A DNA stretch of 64,000 nt from Phycisphaerales bacterium (GCA_020639115.1 JACKHG010000010.1:101023-165022); one strand, 5' to 3'; positions 40,314 to 49,990 are shown, numbered from the stretch's first letter. Notes: generated from the letters alone by a model not told the origin. Numbers and translations: made by a program.

Positions 40314-43300
40314 TCATGCTCCCGTCGTCGTGTCGTCCGTCGCGGTCACACCGGCGCGCCGCAACTGGATCTGTTTCGCCACCAGAAAGATCACGGGGTA
40401 GATCAGAAGCTCCATCGCAAAGCTGGTCAAGAGCCCGCCGAACATCGGCGCCGCCATCCGCTTCATCACATCCGAACCCGTCGCCGACCCGATCATGATC
40501 GGCACCAGCCCGATCATCGTCGTCATCACCGTCATCGTCTTCGGCCGGATCCGCAGGACAGCCCCCTCGTGGATCGCCGCCCGCAGGTCCGCCAGCGACC
40601 GCATCCGCCCCTCCGCTACGAACCGGTCGTAGCTGTTGTGCAGGTAGAGCAGCATCACCATGCCCGTCTCGGCGTCCAGGCCCGCCAGCGCGATCAGCCC
40701 CACCCACACCGCGAGCGACATGTTGTAGCCCGCGAAATACATGAACCACACCGCCCCGATCAGGCTGAACGGCACCGCCAGCAGCACCACGCACGTGTCG
40801 AACCAGCTCCGGTGCGAGACGTAGAGCAGCAGCACGATCGCCACGAACACCGCCGGCACCGCGACCGCGAGCCGCCGGTTCGCCGCCTGGATGTACTCGT
40901 ACTGCCCCGACCAGATCAGGTTGTACCCGGCGGGGATCGTCACCCGCCTGGCGATTTCCTGCTGGGCCCGCTCCACCCACCCGCCGACGTCGCTCGTCGT
41001 CAGATCGACGTAGATCCACGCCGTCTTCCGCGCGTTCTCGCTCTTGATCCCCGGCGGTCCCTTGTGAATCTCGATATCCGCGAGCTGCGCCAGCGGCACC
41101 TGCGCCCCCGCCGGCGTCGCCACCAGCGTCCGCCGCAGCGCCGGCAGGTTGTCGCGCAGCTCGCGCTTGTAGCGCAGGTTGACGGGGTAGCGCTCCAGCC
41201 CCTCGACCGTCTGGGTGATGTTCATGCCCCCCAGCGCGGTGAGGATCACGTCCTGCACGTCCTGGACGCGCAGCCCGTAACGCGCGATCTCGTCGCGGTC
41301 GATGTTGAAGTCGACGTAGTTGCCCCCCACCGTCTTCTCCGGGTACGCGCTCAGCGTCCCCGGCAGCGTGCGCACCTCGGCGGCGATCCGCTCCGCGAGA
41401 TCCCCCAGCGTCGCGAGGTCGTCGCCCATGATCTTGATGCCCACCGGCGTCTTGATGCCCGTGCTGAGCATGTCGATCCGCGTCTTGATCGGCATCGTCC
41501 ACGCGTTGGTCAATCCGGGGAAATCCACCACGTCGTCCAGCCCGTCCACGTGGTGGCCGTCCGGCTCGTCCCAGCCGTAGCTGAGCTCGTTGATCGAGAT
41601 CGGCCGCTCCTCCGGCCAGAAGTAGGTCAGTCCGCTGTACTTCTTCACCACCTCGGGCAGAAATGCGAACCACCGCTCGAAGTGCCGCTTGCGCCATTTG
41701 GCCTGGTCGGGCTCCAGCATGATCGTCGTCTCGATCATGCTCAGCGGCGCCGGATCGGTCGCCGACTCCGCCCGGCCGATCTTCCCGAACACGTGGTGCA
41801 CCTCGGGAAACGTCGCGATCAGCGCGTCGGTCTGCTGCAGCAGCGCCCGCGCCGTGGTGATGCTGATGCCCGGGTCGGTCGTGGGCATATAGAGCAGGTC
41901 GCCCTCGTCTAGCGGCGGCATGAACTCGCTGCCGATCTGCTGGCTGAGGCGCAGCAGCGGCACGTGCTCGCCGACCACCTGCCGCCCCCAGATGTACTTC
42001 TGCAGCGGCAGCAGGGCGCTCGCCACGAGCAGCACCGCGATCAGCAGCGTCAGGTACTTGCCGCGCAGCGCCGCCCAGAAGAACGGCTCGTACGCGCGCT
42101 GCAGCAACCGGCTGATCGGGTTGGTCTGCTCGTTGGGAATTCGCCCGCGGATCAGGTAGATCATCAGGATGGGCACCACCGTCACCGCCAGGATCGCCGA
42201 CGCCCCCATCGCGAACGTCTTCGTGTACGCCAGCGGCTTGAACATCCGCCCGCTCTGCTCGCCCAGCACGAAGATCGGCACGAAGCTCACCGTGATGATC
42301 AGCAGGCTGAAGAACAGCGTCGGCCCGACCTCCTTCGCCGCGTCGATGATGATCTCCGCGTGCGGCCGCTTGCCCTTGTCGCGCTCGTAGTGCTTGTGCG
42401 CGTTCTCCACCATGACGATCGAGCTGTCCACCATCGCCCCGATCGCGATCGCGATACCGCCCAGGCTCATGATGTTCGCGTTGATCCCCATCGCGTGCAT
42501 GACGATCAGGCTGGCCAGCACCGCGGTCGGAATCACGAAGATCGCCACGAGGCTGCTGCGCAGGTGCAGCAGGAAGATCGCGCAGACGATCGCCACGACG
42601 ATCATTTCCTCGATCAGCTTGTGCTTCAGCGTGTCGACCGCCCGCTCGATCAGCGCCGACCGGTCGTACTCGGTCACCACGTCCACGCCCGGCGGCAGAC
42701 CCGCGCGCAGCTCGTCGATCCGCGCCTTGGCGTTGTGGATGACCTGCAGCGCGTTCTCGCCGAAGCGCATCACCACGATGCCGCCGACCACCTCGCCCTC
42801 GCCGCCCGCCTCCGCGAGCCCCCGCCGCAGCTCCGGCCCCAACTGCACCGTCGCCACGTCACGCAGGTACACCGGCGTCCCGTCCGGGTTCGCCCGCAGC
42901 ACGATCTTGCGCAGGTCGTCGAGCCCCTGCTGCGAGCGCACCCGCGACATCGGCACGCCGCTGCGCCGCGCGGCGGCCACCTCCGCAGCGCTCAACTGGG
43001 CCAGGTAACCCCGCCCGCGCACCATGTACTCCGTCTCGGACATCTCCAGCACGCGCCCGCCGACGTCGCTGTTCGACGCCTGGATCGCCGCCTTCACCTG
43101 CGTGAGCGGAATGTTGTAGGCCAGCAACCGGTCCGGATCGATCACCACCTGGTACTGCCGCACGAAACCGCCGACCGACGCCACCTCCGCCACACCTTCC
43201 ACCGCGGTCAGCTCGAAGCGCAGGTACCAGTCCTGCATGCTGCGCAGCTCGGACAGGTCGTACTCCGCCAGCTTCAGCTCGGTCTTTCCGTCCCACGGAC

Positions 43301-43889
43301 ACTTGCCGCCGTGGTCGAAAATCCGCACGTGCTCCAGCCGATCGCGCACTCCCTCCGGCGCATCCTGCGGATGCGCATACCAGGCCTGCTCGTCCCCCTC
43401 CGCCCCCGCGACGTGGTACATCCCGTTCGGATGGTCCGGGCAGTAGTACCCGTTCCGCACGGTGTACTCGTAAACCCAGCCCACCCCCGTCGCATCGGGC
43501 CCGAGCTGCGGCGTGACCCCCTTCGGCAACCGCCCCGAAACGTAGTTCAGGTATTCCAGTACCCGCGACCGCGCCCAGTACAGGTCCGTGCCGTCCTCGA
43601 AGATGATGTACACCATCGAGAACCCGAAGAACGAGTACCCGCGCACGACCTTCGCGTACGGCACCGCCAGCATCGACGTGGTCAAGGGATAGGTGATCTG
43701 ATCCTCGACCACCTGCGGCGCCTGCCCGGGAAACTCCGTGTAGACGATGACCTGCACGTCCGAGAGATCCGGGATCGCGTCCAACCGGATGTGGAAAATC
43801 GTCCACACCCCGCCGGCGACGACGAACGCCGTCAGCAGGATCACCAGCAGGCGATTACGCGCGCACCACTCGATGAGCTTCGCGATCAT
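40314..43889 (-). CDS. cusA: RND heavy-metal efflux pump, CusA/CzcA family, with metal-binding insertion
   Basis: 1,191 residues. The inner-membrane proton-driven subunit of a tripartite metal exporter. N-terminal helix WCARNRLLVILLTAFVVAGG, porter domain FPGQAPQVVEDQITYPLTTS, and the RND helices with the proton relay (GAMVDSSIVMVENAHKH). A second half has repeated features. At residues about 145-208, between VYEY and DLSELRSMQDW, there is a Cys/His-rich insertion of about 65 residues (YYCPDHPNG, CPWDG), absent from typical CusA. The start at MIAKLIEWC gives the canonical N-terminus. It is encoded last of the pump genes, after the HMBD protein. Confidence 0.93.
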   Translation of the reverse strand: MIAKLIEWCARNRLLVILLTAFVVAGGVWTIFHIRLDAIPDLSDVQVIVYTEFPGQAPQVVEDQITYPLTTSMLAVPYAKVVRGYSFFGFSMVYIIFEDGTDLYWARSRVLEYLNYVSGRLPKGVTPQLGPDATGVGWVYEYTVRNGYYCPDHPNGMYHVAGAEGDEQAWYAHPQDAPEGVRDRLEHVRIFDHGGKCPWDGKTELKLAEYDLSELRSMQDWYLRFELTAVEGVAEVASVGGFVRQYQVVIDPDRLLAYNIPLTQVKAAIQASNSDVGGRVLEMSETEYMVRGRGYLAQLSAAEVAAARRSGVPMSRVRSQQGLDDLRKIVLRANPDGTPVYLRDVATVQLGPELRRGLAEAGGEGEVVGGIVVMRFGENALQVIHNAKARIDELRAGLPPGVDVVTEYDRSALIERAVDTLKHKLIEEMIVVAIVCAIFLLHLRSSLVAIFVIPTAVLASLIVMHAMGINANIMSLGGIAIAIGAMVDSSIVMVENAHKHYERDKGKRPHAEIIIDAAKEVGPTLFFSLLIITVSFVPIFVLGEQSGRMFKPLAYTKTFAMGASAILAVTVVPILMIYLIRGRIPNEQTNPISRLLQRAYEPFFWAALRGKYLTLLIAVLLVASALLPLQKYIWGRQVVGEHVPLLRLSQQIGSEFMPPLDEGDLLYMPTTDPGISITTARALLQQTDALIATFPEVHHVFGKIGRAESATDPAPLSMIETTIMLEPDQAKWRKRHFERWFAFLPEVVKKYSGLTYFWPEERPISINELSYGWDEPDGHHVDGLDDVVDFPGLTNAWTMPIKTRIDMLSTGIKTPVGIKIMGDDLATLGDLAERIAAEVRTLPGTLSAYPEKTVGGNYVDFNIDRDEIARYGLRVQDVQDVILTALGGMNITQTVEGLERYPVNLRYKRELRDNLPALRRTLVATPAGAQVPLAQLADIEIHKGPPGIKSENARKTAWIYVDLTTSDVGGWVERAQQEIARRVTIPAGYNLIWSGQYEYIQAANRRLAVAVPAVFVAIVLLLYVSHRSWFDTCVVLLAVPFSLIGAVWFMYFAGYNMSLAVWVGLIALAGLDAETGMVMLLYLHNSYDRFVAEGRMRSLADLRAAIHEGAVLRIRPKTMTVMTTMIGLVPIMIGSATGSDVMKRMAAPMFGGLLTSFAMELLIYPVIFLVAKQIQLRRAGVTATDDTTTGA

Positions 43890-43926
43890 GCCGTCACACC
43901 GTTCGGGATCGTCGCGTCCGCGCCGC

Positions 43927-45303
43927 TCACCGCGTCTCCTCGAGCTCACCGCACGTCAGCATCTGAAAGCCGTAGTACGGATTGCGCTTGTCCGGAGTCG
44001 TCTGCAGCCAGTCGCCCTTCGACATGGGACAGTGGAAAATGTAGATCTTCTCGTAGCGGTCGCGATCCGGCCGCGCCTGCTCGACCAGCGTCCGCAGCGC
44101 CCCGCTCAATTCCACGAACGCCACGCGGCTCTCCGCGAGATCCTCCGCTCGCAGCTTCACGGCTGCGTCGCGCAGCTTCTGCAGCGCCGGCTTGAACGCG
44201 TCCGGCAGATCGACCTGCGGATCGGCGAGGTGCTTCTCGATCTCGTCAGCCGCCGCGATCAGGCCCAGCGCCTGCTTCGCCACGCCCTCGACCCGGTCGC
44301 CCGCGAGCCGCTCCTGGATTCCCAGGTAGTGCTCCATCAGGTGGTTCATCTGCACGCGCACGGCCTCCGGCGCCGTCTTCGGCTCCGGCAGATCCGCCCG
44401 CGCCACGAGCTGCATGCCGCAGATCGCGCAGGTGCCCGGCTGGTCGCTGTGCTCCTGCGGATGCATCGGGCAGACGTACGCATTCTTCGGGCTCTCCTCC
44501 TTCGTCAGCAGCGCCTTGGCCCAGGGCACGCGTTCGATCAGCCGGATCTTCATCCCGCAGTACGGACAGTCCCCCGGCTCCGCCGAAAAGTAATCGCAGA
44601 TCTGCATCGGACAGACGTATTTCGCGCCCGGCGGAATGCCCGGCGCTGCGTCCGCGTGCTCCTCGGGTTTGGCCCCGTCCGCCGGCTGATCCGCGACGAG
44701 CTCAGCCGCGCAGATCGGGCAGCGCCCCGGTTTGGCACTGTGCACCAGCGGATGCTTCGGACAGTGGTACGGATCCGCCTTGGCCACGTCGGGATCGGGC
44801 GGCGCGTTCTTCGCCGCCATGTCCGCCGAGAGCCACACGCCCCGAAACGGCACCAGCGTCCGCCCATCCAGCGGGCACATCCCCGGCTCCGCCTGGATCA
44901 CCTGGGCATGCTTCGGATCCGGGCACGTGTACATCACCTTGAACGGCTCGAGCGCCATCCCGCACCGCGGACACTCCCCCGCGATTTTGGAAAATACCGC
45001 CGGATGATGCGGGCACGAGTAAGCGACCTCCCCGCCATCCGCCGACAACATGGCCTTCGCCCAGGCCAGCTCCTCGATCGGCTTGAGCTTCATCCCGCAG
45101 CGCGGACACTCGCCCGGCTCAGCCGCAAAATACGGCCCGCGCTCGTCCGCCTTCGCCGCATCCGGATGCGTCGCCATCGGACAAGCATACTTGGCATCCG
45201 CCGGCATGCCCGCGCGCTCGGACGTCCCAGCCCAAGCCGTCGCCGAGCCCGAAAACACCACCGCAACCAACCCGATCCACCGACGTATTCCAGCGATCCG
45301 CAT
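43927..45303 (-). CDS. Six-domain heavy-metal-binding (HMBD) protein with DUF3347
   Basis: 458 residues. A signal peptide (MRIAGIRRWIGLVAVVFSG) precedes six tandem HMBD units: about 30-70 KYACPMATHP, 86-114 YSCPHHPAV, 117-150 MYTCPDPKH, then PYHCPKHP, KYVCPMQIC and AYVCPMHPQ. Most end in the PGxCPxCGM pattern; two have variant ends (CPLDG, CPICAAEL). A DUF3347 domain (about 345-458) finishes the protein and contains its own CPMSKGDWL. HMBD and DUF3347 bind Cu/Ag in periplasmic adaptors, so this may be a periplasmic metal sponge or donor for the pump. The number of units is unusual. Confidence 0.9.
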   Translation of the reverse strand: MRIAGIRRWIGLVAVVFSGSATAWAGTSERAGMPADAKYACPMATHPDAAKADERGPYFAAEPGECPRCGMKLKPIEELAWAKAMLSADGGEVAYSCPHHPAVFSKIAGECPRCGMALEPFKVMYTCPDPKHAQVIQAEPGMCPLDGRTLVPFRGVWLSADMAAKNAPPDPDVAKADPYHCPKHPLVHSAKPGRCPICAAELVADQPADGAKPEEHADAAPGIPPGAKYVCPMQICDYFSAEPGDCPYCGMKIRLIERVPWAKALLTKEESPKNAYVCPMHPQEHSDQPGTCAICGMQLVARADLPEPKTAPEAVRVQMNHLMEHYLGIQERLAGDRVEGVAKQALGLIAAADEIEKHLADPQVDLPDAFKPALQKLRDAAVKLRAEDLAESRVAFVELSGALRTLVEQARPDRDRYEKIYIFHCPMSKGDWLQTTPDKRNPYYGFQMLTCGELEETR

Positions 45304-45390
45304 AATCACCCCAGAACTCATCCGAAATCCCAACTCAGCCGCCGCAACCCCTGCCAGCAATCTCTACATCCCCTCCATCCGGCAGGGCCC

Positions 45391-45416
45391 ATTCATCATT
45401 CCTCATTCATCATTCC
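45391..45416. repeat. TTCATCATTC-type repeat
   Basis: ATTCATCATTCCTCATTCAT and following bases sit in the cusB 3' end and the gap after it. Related runs are at 33976-33987 and 34071-34102. Confidence 0.5.
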
Positions 45417-46909
45417 GCTTTCGCCGCTTCCTTCCCCTGCGTCGCTTCGTCGCTGCGTCGCTCCGTCGCTCCCTCATCCCCCCGCACCATCTTCTCGATC
45501 GCCTCACGCAGCTTGCTCTCCGCGTCCAGCAGAAACTGCCCGCTCGTCACCACGCGATCGCCGGCCTCCAGCCCCTGCCGCACCTCGACCATCCGGTTCT
45601 CGGCCTCGACGCCCACCTCCAGCGTCCGCGGCTCGAACCGCCCACCGGGCAGGGCCAGGAACGCGACCTGGCGCGTCCCGGTGTCGATGTACGCCTCGCG
45701 CGGCACCAGCACCGCCTCGCGGCCCAGATCGCTGTGCAGCACGACCGTCGCGAACATCCCCGGCTTGAGCTCCAGGTCCGGATTGGGAAATTCGAGGCGC
45801 ACGCGGACCACCCGCGTCCGCTCGTCCAGGTACGGGTAGATGTACACCACCGCCCCGCGGTACGTCTCGTCCGGAACGTAGGTGAGCGTCATCGTCGCTT
45901 CCTCGCCGATCCGCACCCACGGCAACTGGTACTCGTACACGTCCACGTAAACCCACACCGTCGCGAGGTCCGCGAGCGTGTACAGGCGCATGCCCGGTTT
46001 GACGTACATCCCCTCGAGCGCCATCTTCGCCGTCACGATCCCCGTCGCCGGCGCGTGAATCGTCAGCGTCTTGCGGATCTCCTTCGTCCGCCGCAACGCG
46101 TCGATCTGCTCGTCGGAGACGTCGAAGTACTTGAGCTGCACCCGCGCCGCCTCCACCAGCCGCTCCGCCTCCGCCCGCGCCTCCGGCAGCGTGCTGTCCG
46201 CGAGCCGCTCCGCGCCGCGCAGCGCCGCCAGGTACTCCTCCTGCGCCGTGTACAGCTTCGGCGAATACACGTCGAACAGGGGATCCCCCTGCCGCACGTG
46301 CATCCCCGTCTCGTCCACGTAGAGCTTCTCGATCCACCCCTCGAACTTCGTGTCGATGTACGTCACGCGCTGCTCGTCGTAATCCACCCGCCCCACCGTG
46401 CGGATCGTCTTCACCAGCGGGCCACGCTCGACCACCGTCGTGCGGATGCCCATGTTCTGGATCGTCACCGGGTCGATGCGCACCTGCGGACCCGCGACCG
46501 CCGCCTCCGCGTAGACCGGCACCAGGTCCATGCCCATCGGGCTTTTCCCCGGATGGTCGGAGACGTAGTTGGGGTCCATCGGCGCCCGCCAGTAGAGCAC
46601 CTTGCGTTCCGCAGGACCCGCCTGCGCCGCGGCCTCGTCGCCCGTGCCGCGCTTCATCGGCACCAGCTTCATGTGGCAGATCGGGCACTCGCCCGGCCCG
46701 CGCTGCACCACGTTCGGGTGCATCCCGCACGTGTAGAGCTGCTCGTCGGCCTCCGCGCCACCCGGGGCTGCGCCACTCGTGGCGGCACCGCGCCCGCCCA
46801 GCCAGTAGCCCGCCGCGATCCCCGCTCCGGCGGCGAGCACCGCAACCAGCACCCAGACGCCCACGCGAGCGCCGGCGCCGTGCCTCGTGTTCTCCGGCTG
46901 GCCGCTCAT
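45410..46909 (-). CDS. cusB: RND efflux periplasmic adaptor (CusB-like) with HMBD
   Basis: 499 residues. A membrane anchor (VGVWVLVAVLAAGAGIAAGY) is followed by an HMBD (LYTCGMHPNVVQ then GECPICHMKLVPM), a degenerate second one (YWRAPMDPNYVS then SPMGMDLVPVY), and the adaptor body: barrel-sandwich segment IDTKFEGWIEKLYVDETG, alpha-helical hairpin, and beta-barrel (TGIVTAKMALEGMYVKPG). The C-terminus is a Glu/Ala-rich tail. It links the pump to the outer-membrane channel and may pass Cu/Ag on. It overlaps the upstream channel gene by 4 bp, so the two are coupled. Confidence 0.93.
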   Translation of the reverse strand: MSGQPENTRHGAGARVGVWVLVAVLAAGAGIAAGYWLGGRGAATSGAAPGGAEADEQLYTCGMHPNVVQRGPGECPICHMKLVPMKRGTGDEAAAQAGPAERKVLYWRAPMDPNYVSDHPGKSPMGMDLVPVYAEAAVAGPQVRIDPVTIQNMGIRTTVVERGPLVKTIRTVGRVDYDEQRVTYIDTKFEGWIEKLYVDETGMHVRQGDPLFDVYSPKLYTAQEEYLAALRGAERLADSTLPEARAEAERLVEAARVQLKYFDVSDEQIDALRRTKEIRKTLTIHAPATGIVTAKMALEGMYVKPGMRLYTLADLATVWVYVDVYEYQLPWVRIGEEATMTLTYVPDETYRGAVVYIYPYLDERTRVVRVRLEFPNPDLELKPGMFATVVLHSDLGREAVLVPREAYIDTGTRQVAFLALPGGRFEPRTLEVGVEAENRMVEVRQGLEAGDRVVTSGQFLLDAESKLREAIEKMVRGDEGATERRSDEATQGKEAAKAE

Positions 46910-48441
46910 GATCCCGCCTCCGCCGCGCTGACACTCAAACCGATCGCCTCCTCCAGGTCGGCCACCGCCACCTCGAGCTCACCCAGCGCCCGGTGGTACT
47001 GCACCGAGAAGGTGAGCCACTTCTGCCAGTTGTCCACCACCAGCAGGAACTCCGTCCCGCCGGTGGTGTACGCCGCCCGGCTCACCTCGTACGCCTGCTG
47101 GGCCTGCGGAATGATCGTGTCCCTGAAGAGAATTCCCAATTCCTGCTGCGCCCGCACCCGGGCCAGCGCGTCCTCGATCCGGTAGCGCACCCGGTCCCGC
47201 TCCGCGGCGTACTCGGCCTGCGCCGCCAGCTTGCGGTGCCGCGCCTCGGCGATCTGCGCCTGCACGCGATCCACCCAGATCGGCAGGTTGAACCCGAACG
47301 TGATCGCCCAGTTGTCGCTGCCGTCCTCGCTCATCCGCGACACGACCGGCACCATTCCCGTCTGCGGATTCGGCGGCGGCTGAAACGCCCGCCGCCCGTC
47401 CATGTACATCCACTCGAATCCCAGCGTGAAATCCGGCCACCACGCCAGCTTCGCCACCTCGAGCTGCTCCTGCGCCCGGTCGATCTGCGCCCGCAGCCCC
47501 GCGAGCTGCGGGTTGCTGTCTTCCGCCAGCCCGAACAACCGGTCCACCGCCAGATCCACGGTCCGCAGATCGAACGGCGCCACCGCGGGAATCTCCGTAT
47601 CCGGCGACCGGCTGAGCAGGCGGTTCAACTGCGCCACCGCCCGCGCCCGCTCCTGCCGCAGGCTGATGATCTGGCTCTGCAGATCGCTGAGTTCGACCTG
47701 CGCGCGCAGCGCATCCCCCTGCGTCCGCTGTCCGGACGCCGACTGCGACCGCGCGACGTCCACCAGCCCGCGCACGAGGTCCTGGTTGGTCTGATCGATG
47801 ACGATCGTCTGATCGATCACGTAGATGCGAAAGTAGGCCCGCTTGACGTCGGCGATGACCGCCAGGCGCTGCGCCTGCACCTGCTCCAGCGCCGCCTGCA
47901 GATCGTGCAGCGCCGCCCGGCCCGCGTGATCGAGCTTGCCCGGGATGGGGAACTTCTGCTGCACGCCGAGCACGAAATAGTTGTCACCCTCCGCGGTGCG
48001 CACCGGCTCCGGCAGCGTCTTCGTCATCACCGTGGGGTCCGGCAGCGCCGTCACCTGCGCCACGCGCTCCGCCTGCGCCCGCGCCCGCTCCTCAGCCGCC
48101 TCGATCTGCGGGTTGTTGCCCAGAGCCACGACGATGAACTCCCGCAGCCGCGCGGGTTCGGTTGGAGGTGATTCTGCCGGTGACAGGCCGGTGGTTCCAG
48201 CCGGTACGGGAGCCGGCGCCCGCCAGTTGGCGTCGCCGTACGCAGTGGCCGTCGTCGCCGCCTCGTCGCGATACCGCCCGAGCCGCTCGGCGACCTGCTC
48301 GTCCGCCGACCGCGCCAGCGTGCAACCGCCCGCAACAATTCCCAGCGCGATGCCCGCCGCGACGACGCCGAGCCGCGCACGCCGGGCCGACCCATCATTC
48401 TTTCCGCAACTTCCGGCTGACTTGCGTATGATGTGATTCAT
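46906..48441 (-). CDS. cusC: Outer-membrane efflux channel lipoprotein (CusC/TolC family)
   Basis: 511 residues. The N-terminus ends in a lipobox (GIVAGGC), so the protein is a lipoprotein. The two halves carry the OEP/TolC long-helix signatures: ALGNNPQIEAAEERARAQAE and a symmetric second set around LAWWPDFTLGFEWMYM and EARHRKLAAQAEYAAERDR. It forms the outer-membrane exit duct of the pump. The start at MNHIIRKSAG gives a classic lipoprotein signal; an ATG 10 codons earlier is less likely. It is first of the three pump genes and overlaps the adaptor gene by 4 bp. Confidence 0.92.
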   Translation of the reverse strand: MNHIIRKSAGSCGKNDGSARRARLGVVAAGIALGIVAGGCTLARSADEQVAERLGRYRDEAATTATAYGDANWRAPAPVPAGTTGLSPAESPPTEPARLREFIVVALGNNPQIEAAEERARAQAERVAQVTALPDPTVMTKTLPEPVRTAEGDNYFVLGVQQKFPIPGKLDHAGRAALHDLQAALEQVQAQRLAVIADVKRAYFRIYVIDQTIVIDQTNQDLVRGLVDVARSQSASGQRTQGDALRAQVELSDLQSQIISLRQERARAVAQLNRLLSRSPDTEIPAVAPFDLRTVDLAVDRLFGLAEDSNPQLAGLRAQIDRAQEQLEVAKLAWWPDFTLGFEWMYMDGRRAFQPPPNPQTGMVPVVSRMSEDGSDNWAITFGFNLPIWVDRVQAQIAEARHRKLAAQAEYAAERDRVRYRIEDALARVRAQQELGILFRDTIIPQAQQAYEVSRAAYTTGGTEFLLVVDNWQKWLTFSVQYHRALGELEVAVADLEEAIGLSVSAAEAGS

Positions 48442-48555
48442 GGATTCTCGCAACGCACCGACGTTACCCACTCAGATGCACGACCTTCACCACTCCTTCC
48501 CCATCCATTGGCAAATTCAACGCCGGCGAACGACATCACCAGGGCGACCCAGCCG

Positions 48556-49332
48556 TCAGACCAGGTGATCGATGCCATACACCAGCGCTCCGCCCAGAAA
48601 TCCGGCGACCGATACCGCGATCGCACCCACGAAGAGCGTCGCCCGATAGAGTCCGCGGCGCGCGGGAGGATCGGTCTCTGCCGCAGCCCGCGGCGCGAGG
48701 ATCAGCACGAGCAGCGACCACAGCGCCGTTCCCGTTCCGACCCAGCGGTGCGCGGTCATCAGGTCCCGGCTGTCCGTCAACGCGAACCCCGCCCAGAACC
48801 ACCCCAGCACCGCCGCCACGACGGCGCTGAGCACGCCGAACCACAGGCAGAAACGCGCCGCGTCCGCGAGCCGCGCCGAACCGCCCGCCATCAGCAGGAT
48901 CTCCGCCAGCGCCGCCCCGAGCAGCATCGCGATCGGGAAATGCACGACGAGCGGATGGAATTTCCCCAACCAGGCGATCGCCCCGGTGGCCTCGTGCTCG
49001 TGCTCCTCCGCCGCCTCACCCTCCGCGGGCAGGGCGCCGCCCGCAGGCCCGCCCGCACCTGCCGGCCCCGTTTCCGCGACCGGCAGGTTCAGATTGGCGA
49101 GGTATTTTTCCGGATGGTCCTGGAACTTCGTCAGGCAGCGTTTGCAGCAGAACCCGATCGTGTGGCCGGCGTACTCGCAGGTGATCGCCGGGTCCGCCTC
49201 CTCGTCGGTCAGCACCGGGCACATCTTGTTGATCGGCGCGGACTCGGCCCGCACCGGCGCTGCGACAATCGCCGCCAGCGCGCACGCCAGTACCGCAATC
49301 CGCCCGCCGACACGCCGCTCAATGACCCGCAT
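48556..49332 (-). CDS. YHS-domain / DUF2231 membrane protein
   Basis: 258 residues. Signal peptide; a YHS-type Cys motif (MCPVLTDEEADP with ITCEYAGHTIGFCCKRCLTK) at about residues 37-77; a Gly/Glu linker; then the DUF2231 membrane domain with WLGKFHPLVVHFPIAMLLGA and three more helices. YHS domains bind Cu/Ag and DUF2231 is often found with metal or redox genes. GGAGG lies 5 bases before the ATG. It overlaps the 3' end of the triple-YHS gene and precedes the channel gene by 114 bp, so it belongs to the metal cluster. The exact role is unknown. Confidence 0.85.
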   Translation of the reverse strand: MRVIERRVGGRIAVLACALAAIVAAPVRAESAPINKMCPVLTDEEADPAITCEYAGHTIGFCCKRCLTKFQDHPEKYLANLNLPVAETGPAGAGGPAGGALPAEGEAAEEHEHEATGAIAWLGKFHPLVVHFPIAMLLGAALAEILLMAGGSARLADAARFCLWFGVLSAVVAAVLGWFWAGFALTDSRDLMTAHRWVGTGTALWSLLVLILAPRAAAETDPPARRGLYRATLFVGAIAVSVAGFLGGALVYGIDHLV

Positions 49333-49990
49333 GCCCACCTCCGCCGGCGGCGTCCTTGTCCGCGGGCTTCAACTGGTCGACCTTGTAGTAGTAGCCCTGC
49401 TCCTTGAGATTCCCCAGGTAGGCGCGGGGATCGCCGAAGAGCTTGCCGGCGCACTTGTCGCAGCAGAAGTAGATCTTCCCGCCCGAGGCCAGCGTCGCGA
49501 ACGACGTCGGGTCGATCGGCTCCTGCGTCACCGGGCACTTCGTCTGGTAGGTGTAGCTGTTCGCCAGCGCCGCGGCGTACTTCTGCGGATCCTGCTCGTA
49601 CTTTCCGACGCACTTCTTGCAGCAGAAGTACACCTTCTTGCCGTCGTGCTCCGCCGAGACGCTCGGATCGACCGGCTCGTGCGACACCGGGCAGGTCACC
49701 TGCACCTTCGGCCGCCCCTCGAGCGCCATCCGCTGCGCCTTCGTCCCCTGCGCGTACTTCTCCGGCTTCGCCTCGTACTTCTTGATGCAGTCCTTGCAGC
49801 AGAAATACACCGGCCCCGCATCGGTCTCCGTGCTGATCGCGAAGTTGACCGGATCGCCCATCACAGGGCACGGCACCAGCGCACTGTTCTTGTTCGCTTC
49901 CGACTCGTCGCCCGCGCCGTACGCAACCGCCGCGATCGCCATGAGCCCAAAAGTCACTGTCATGTAACGCCCTGCTCTGCTGAATTTCAC
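49319..49990 (-). CDS. Secreted triple-YHS metal-binding protein
   Basis: 223 residues from a GTG start with AAGGAG 7 bases upstream; upstream ATGs give implausible N-termini. A signal peptide is followed by three YHS units: LVPCPVMGDPVNFAIST...YFCCKDCIKKYE, VTCPVSHEPVDPSVSAE...YFCCKKCVGKYE, and TKCPVTQEPIDPTSFAT...YFCCDKCAGKLF, at about residues 38-80, 95-135 and 147-190. Each has a CP pair and a CCxxC pair, ligands for Cu/Ag-type metals. A Gly/His tail (GGGGHAGH) adds His. It is first in the leftward metal cluster and faces a divergent ECF sigma factor. Confidence 0.88.
   Translation of the reverse strand: MKFSRAGRYMTVTFGLMAIAAVAYGAGDESEANKNSALVPCPVMGDPVNFAISTETDAGPVYFCCKDCIKKYEAKPEKYAQGTKAQRMALEGRPKVQVTCPVSHEPVDPSVSAEHDGKKVYFCCKKCVGKYEQDPQKYAAALANSYTYQTKCPVTQEPIDPTSFATLASGGKIYFCCDKCAGKLFGDPRAYLGNLKEQGYYYKVDQLKPADKDAAGGGGHAGH

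Noticed and set aside
41964..44195. Rightward 743-codon frame over the RND pump
   Set aside because: His/Arg/Asp-rich shadow of the cusA-like gene on the other strand.
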